This document shows, in pieces, positions 61,909-64,000 of a stretch of 64,000 bases of DNA. The notes below the pieces were generated by a model that was given only the letters and a program-made list of their open reading frames with translations, had not been told where the DNA came from and searched no databases. Source of the stretch: Bacteroidales bacterium (GTDB taxonomy: Bacteria; Bacteroidota; Bacteroidia; Bacteroidales; UBA1402); NCBI GenBank assembly GCA_021373135.1, contig JAJFTH010000004.1, positions 62,001-126,000 of the forward strand, given 5' to 3'. Positions within the stretch are counted from its first letter, which is position 1; each line of letters begins with the position of its first letter. Position numbers and translations under genes: made by a program.

Positions 61909-62946
61909 TTAGGACCACACCCCGGGAATTCGCTCTCCGCAAAAATGGCACATCCCGTCCTGAACAACATTTTGTCTCACCACATATCCGCTCCGTTCCA
62001 CAACCATGTGTTTGCATTTCGGACAAAACGTATTTTCACCATTCAAGTCCGGATCGTTACCAATGTACACATACTTTATTCCGGCTGTCTCTGCCATTTT
62101 TTTAGCCTGAAGCAGAATGTCTTCGGGTGTTGGCTTCAAGTGATCCAACTTATAGGCTGGGAAAAACCGACTGAAATGCAATGGCGTATCTTCAAATCCA
62201 TTTTCAACAAGCCAATCACACATCTCATGAATCATCTCTGAACGGTCTGTGATTCCAGGTACCAACAGATTGGTTATTTCGAGCCATACGCCCTGGGCTT
62301 TTAATATCTTCAGGGTATCAATCACAGGTTGAAGGTTCCCTCCGGAAAGACGGCGGTAAACATCATCCCTGATACATTTCAAATCAACATTGACAGCATC
62401 CAGATAAGGACAAAGTTCGAGTAAAGGCTTCTCATTGATGTATCCGTTTGTAACCAATACTGTCTTAAAACCCTTATCATGAGCTATTTTTGCAATATCA
62501 AAAACATACTCGTAAAAAACGCTGGGTTCTGTATAGGTAAACGCGATACAATCAACATGGTGTTCTTCCGCCAGCTTTAAAACCTCTTCAGGTGTCAAAT
62601 TATATTTCTTTAAATCGTCCGGCGAACTTTGTGATATTTCCCAGTTTTGGCAATTAAGACATCTTAAATTGCAACCGGCCATGGCCATTGAGAAAATTTT
62701 CCTTCCAGGTAAAAAGTGAAAAAGTGGTTTTTTTTCTATAGGATCTACCGCAAGCGAGCAAGGATTTCCGTAGCCCAAAGTATACAACTCCCCCCATCTG
62801 TTTATTCTTGCATGACATATTCCTATTCTCCACTCCTGAAGTACACAGCGGTGCGGACAAAGGAGACAACGGACTGCATTACCAGGAAGACGTTCTTGAT
62901 AAAGTGCCAAACGAGTAGATGATTCGGAATCAGGTAGTGACATCAC
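61909..62946 (-). CDS. amrS: AmmeMemoRadiSam system radical SAM enzyme
   Basis: A 345-aa radical SAM protein. The [4Fe-4S] cluster motif is CNLRCLNC (C-x3-C-x2-C) in MAGCNLRCLNCQNWEIS. N-terminal CLLCPHRCVLQEWRIGICHAR and C-terminal CPKCKHMVVERSG with CHFCGERIPG add further Cys clusters. FTYTEPSVFYEYV is characteristic of this PflA-like family. Its partners, the Memo and AMMECR1 genes, are at 51770-53275, separated by the whole phosphate regulon. Confidence 0.93.
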   Translation of the reverse strand: MMSLPDSESSTRLALYQERLPGNAVRCLLCPHRCVLQEWRIGICHARINRWGELYTLGYGNPCSLAVDPIEKKPLFHFLPGRKIFSMAMAGCNLRCLNCQNWEISQSSPDDLKKYNLTPEEVLKLAEEHHVDCIAFTYTEPSVFYEYVFDIAKIAHDKGFKTVLVTNGYINEKPLLELCPYLDAVNVDLKCIRDDVYRRLSGGNLQPVIDTLKILKAQGVWLEITNLLVPGITDRSEMIHEMCDWLVENGFEDTPLHFSRFFPAYKLDHLKPTPEDILLQAKKMAETAGIKYVYIGNDPDLNGENTFCPKCKHMVVERSGYVVRQNVVQDGMCHFCGERIPGVWS

Positions 62947-62988
62947 TGATGTTCAATAATGTTTTCAAATTTAAATATTAGAACCAAA

Positions 62989-63056
62989 CAAATATAATCA
63001 AATAGACCTTTTCTTTCATATCCTTATCAAGGATATTTACAGAATCCTTATATTTG
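62989..63056. promoter_or_regulatory. Divergent promoters around a palindrome
   Basis: TATATTTG occurs on the minus strand (62989-62996, towards amrS) and on the plus strand (63049-63056, towards the glycosylase). Between them lies a perfect palindrome, ATATCCTT-ATC-AAGGATAT (63018-63036), with a further AATCCTTAT half-site at 63043-63051. Neither -7 has a good -33 TTG, so the palindrome may bind a regulator controlling both genes. Confidence 0.5.
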
Positions 63057-63079
63057 TTCCTCCATCAAACCCAGCTCAA

Positions 63080-63577
63080 GTGCCAAAGCAGATAGTCAGC
63101 TTTCCTCCCATCATCGCTAATCATCCAAGAATCCTGATCCTTGGCACCATGCCCAGTGTTATTTCGCTACAAGAAAACCAATACTATGCCCACCCTAAAA
63201 ATGCCTTCTGGAAAATTTTGTCAACCATCAACGACATCGATTGCCCCACGGATTATCAGATAAAGAAACAACTGATCATCACTATGAATCTGGCACTTTG
63301 GGATGTCTGCCACACCTGCATCCGTCCAGGCAGTGCTGACAGCAATATTCGGGAAGAAGAGCCAAACCGCATTGAAGAATTACTGGCCGCTCATCCCACC
63401 ATCCACACCATCATTTTCAACGGAAAAACAGCTGAGAAACTTTTTCACCGGTATCTGAAAATCATGGATGGAATCCATTCTATAACTCTTCCATCAACCA
63501 GTCCGGCATACACCCTTCCTTTTGAAAAAAAGCTGGAAGCTTGGCGGGTTATTCTTCAGAACCCGGAAAACAGATGA
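63080..63577 (+). CDS. Hypoxanthine-DNA glycosylase (UDG superfamily)
   Basis: A 165-aa member of the DNA-deoxyinosine/hypoxanthine glycosylase group. ILILGTMPSVISLQENQYYA then HPKNAFWKIL forms the catalytic and uracil-pocket loop, and LPSTSPAYTLPFEKKLEAW is the C-terminal DNA-intercalating motif. It removes deaminated adenine from DNA. Two nearby in-frame ATGs exist; the first is used. Confidence 0.88.
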   Translation: MPKQIVSFPPIIANHPRILILGTMPSVISLQENQYYAHPKNAFWKILSTINDIDCPTDYQIKKQLIITMNLALWDVCHTCIRPGSADSNIREEEPNRIEELLAAHPTIHTIIFNGKTAEKLFHRYLKIMDGIHSITLPSTSPAYTLPFEKKLEAWRVILQNPENR

Positions 63578-63608
63578 GGTAAAGGATTTACATGAAGCAA
63601 CCTTATCC

Positions 63609-64000
63609 TCATTGTTTGTCTTGTTCAACCCAGATAAGTGCTCCGGTATCAAAACCCAACCCTTTAGCCAAGTCTATATATTCTTGACAGACTTTTTCAG
63701 GAATTGTTTTCTCACGGGAAAGAATCCACAAATAATGGAGGTTTTTGCCAGCTATCAGCGCATACCGATATTGATCATCCAGCGCAATGACATTGTAACT
63801 GCCATAAAATGGTCCAAAAAAGGAAACTTTCAGTCTGGCCTCCTTGGAACGCCCGATCAATTTAGCTTTTCCAACGGCCTCTTTCCATTGTTTCTTTTCT
63901 GCATGATAACCGCGATTTACGACCTGAATACTACCATCCCCATTCAAGGAATAATTGGCTGTCGTATGATTCAATCCCCGCTCAAAACGAAAATCCATCC
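63609..64000 (-). CDS. blc: Lipocalin (Blc family), 5' end cut by the window
   Basis: A C-terminal 130-residue portion; the frame remains open to the window edge, so the signal peptide and first strand lie beyond it. RFERGLNHTTANYSLNGDGS, IQVVNRGYHAEKKQWKEA, VSFFGPFYGSYNVIALD and LWILSREKTIPE are close to bacterial lipocalin Blc. An outer-membrane lipoprotein that binds lysophospholipids is expected. It converges on the glycosylase gene; an imperfect 12-bp inverted repeat (about 63574-63613) separates them. Confidence 0.92.
   Translation of the reverse strand, partial: MDFRFERGLNHTTANYSLNGDGSIQVVNRGYHAEKKQWKEAVGKAKLIGRSKEARLKVSFFGPFYGSYNVIALDDQYRYALIAGKNLHYLWILSREKTIPEKVCQEYIDLAKGLGFDTGALIWVEQDKQ

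Noticed and set aside
1..64000. CRISPR arrays, tRNA, rRNA or intact insertion sequences
   Set aside because: No regularly spaced repeats, no cloverleaf or GGTTCGA-type T-arm beside an acceptor stem, and no transposase or integrase frame was recognised by reading; a dedicated RNA search was not possible.

Overview
The window looks like chromosome of a Bacteroidales bacterium (phylum Bacteroidota). The evidence is many promoters of the form TTG-N19-TAnnTTTG with the -7 box close to the start codon, few Shine-Dalgarno sequences, secreted proteins with type IX secretion (T9SS) type A sorting domains and a gingipain-type C25 protease, a CarboxypepD_reg/TonB-dependent receptor, a fused CysN-CysC, the pheA / aminotransferase / DAHP synthase-chorismate mutase / tyrA operon, and the thrA / apgM-like / thrC operon. 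The genus cannot be fixed from the sequence alone. I found no rRNA, tRNA, CRISPR array or intact insertion sequence.

Layout. 0-10 kb is accessory and transport DNA: a decayed hipA fragment, two DUF4143-type AAA ATPases (550-1755 and 8770-10065), the sulfate-activation operon (TauE-type exporter, cysD, cysNC; minus strand), and a two-gene unit of a nucleotidyltransferase-fold protein and an ABC exporter. 10-22 kb is mostly minus-strand housekeeping: rpe, comEC, nrnA-like, a DUF4827 lipoprotein, glmM, an ECF sigma factor with a small satellite ORF, fmt, a ClC channel, an undecaprenyl-phosphate sugar transferase and the threonylcarbamoyl-AMP synthase. 22-30 kb carries recJ-recQ and then the aromatic amino-acid operon, which is headed by a very clear Phe/Tyr leader peptide and attenuator.

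29.9-37.2 kb is an AT-rich island of cell-surface and secreted genes (FG-GAP/VCBS fragment, three related T9SS cargo proteins, a C25 protease). It is flanked by about 64-bp direct repeats that reproduce the last codons and terminator of tyrA. One cargo gene is out of frame because of an A9 tract just after its start codon.

37.3-46.2 kb is the most unusual locus. One compact operon with a textbook promoter encodes a small 52-aa ORF, an acyl carrier protein, ketoreductase, active ketosynthase, degenerate ketosynthase/CLF, FabZ-type dehydratase, a 26-aa peptide followed by a strong hairpin, an M50 metalloprotease with a PqqD-like N-terminus, an LpxL-like acyltransferase, a TonB-dependent receptor, a DUF2141 protein and a 2TM protein. 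I read it as a possible system making a type II FAS/PKS acyl chain and joining it to a peptide or lipid acceptor. That reading is an inference.

46.3-64 kb holds the threonine operon with a putative Thr/Met-rich leader, the AmmeMemoRadiSam A and B genes with their radical SAM partner about 9 kb away, and a complete phosphate regulon: phoU-phoB-phoR facing pstS-pstC-pstA-pstB plus an OprP-type porin. Three Pho-box-like operators share exact spacing to a TTTG -7 element. The window ends with a hypoxanthine-DNA glycosylase and the truncated 5' side of a lipocalin gene.
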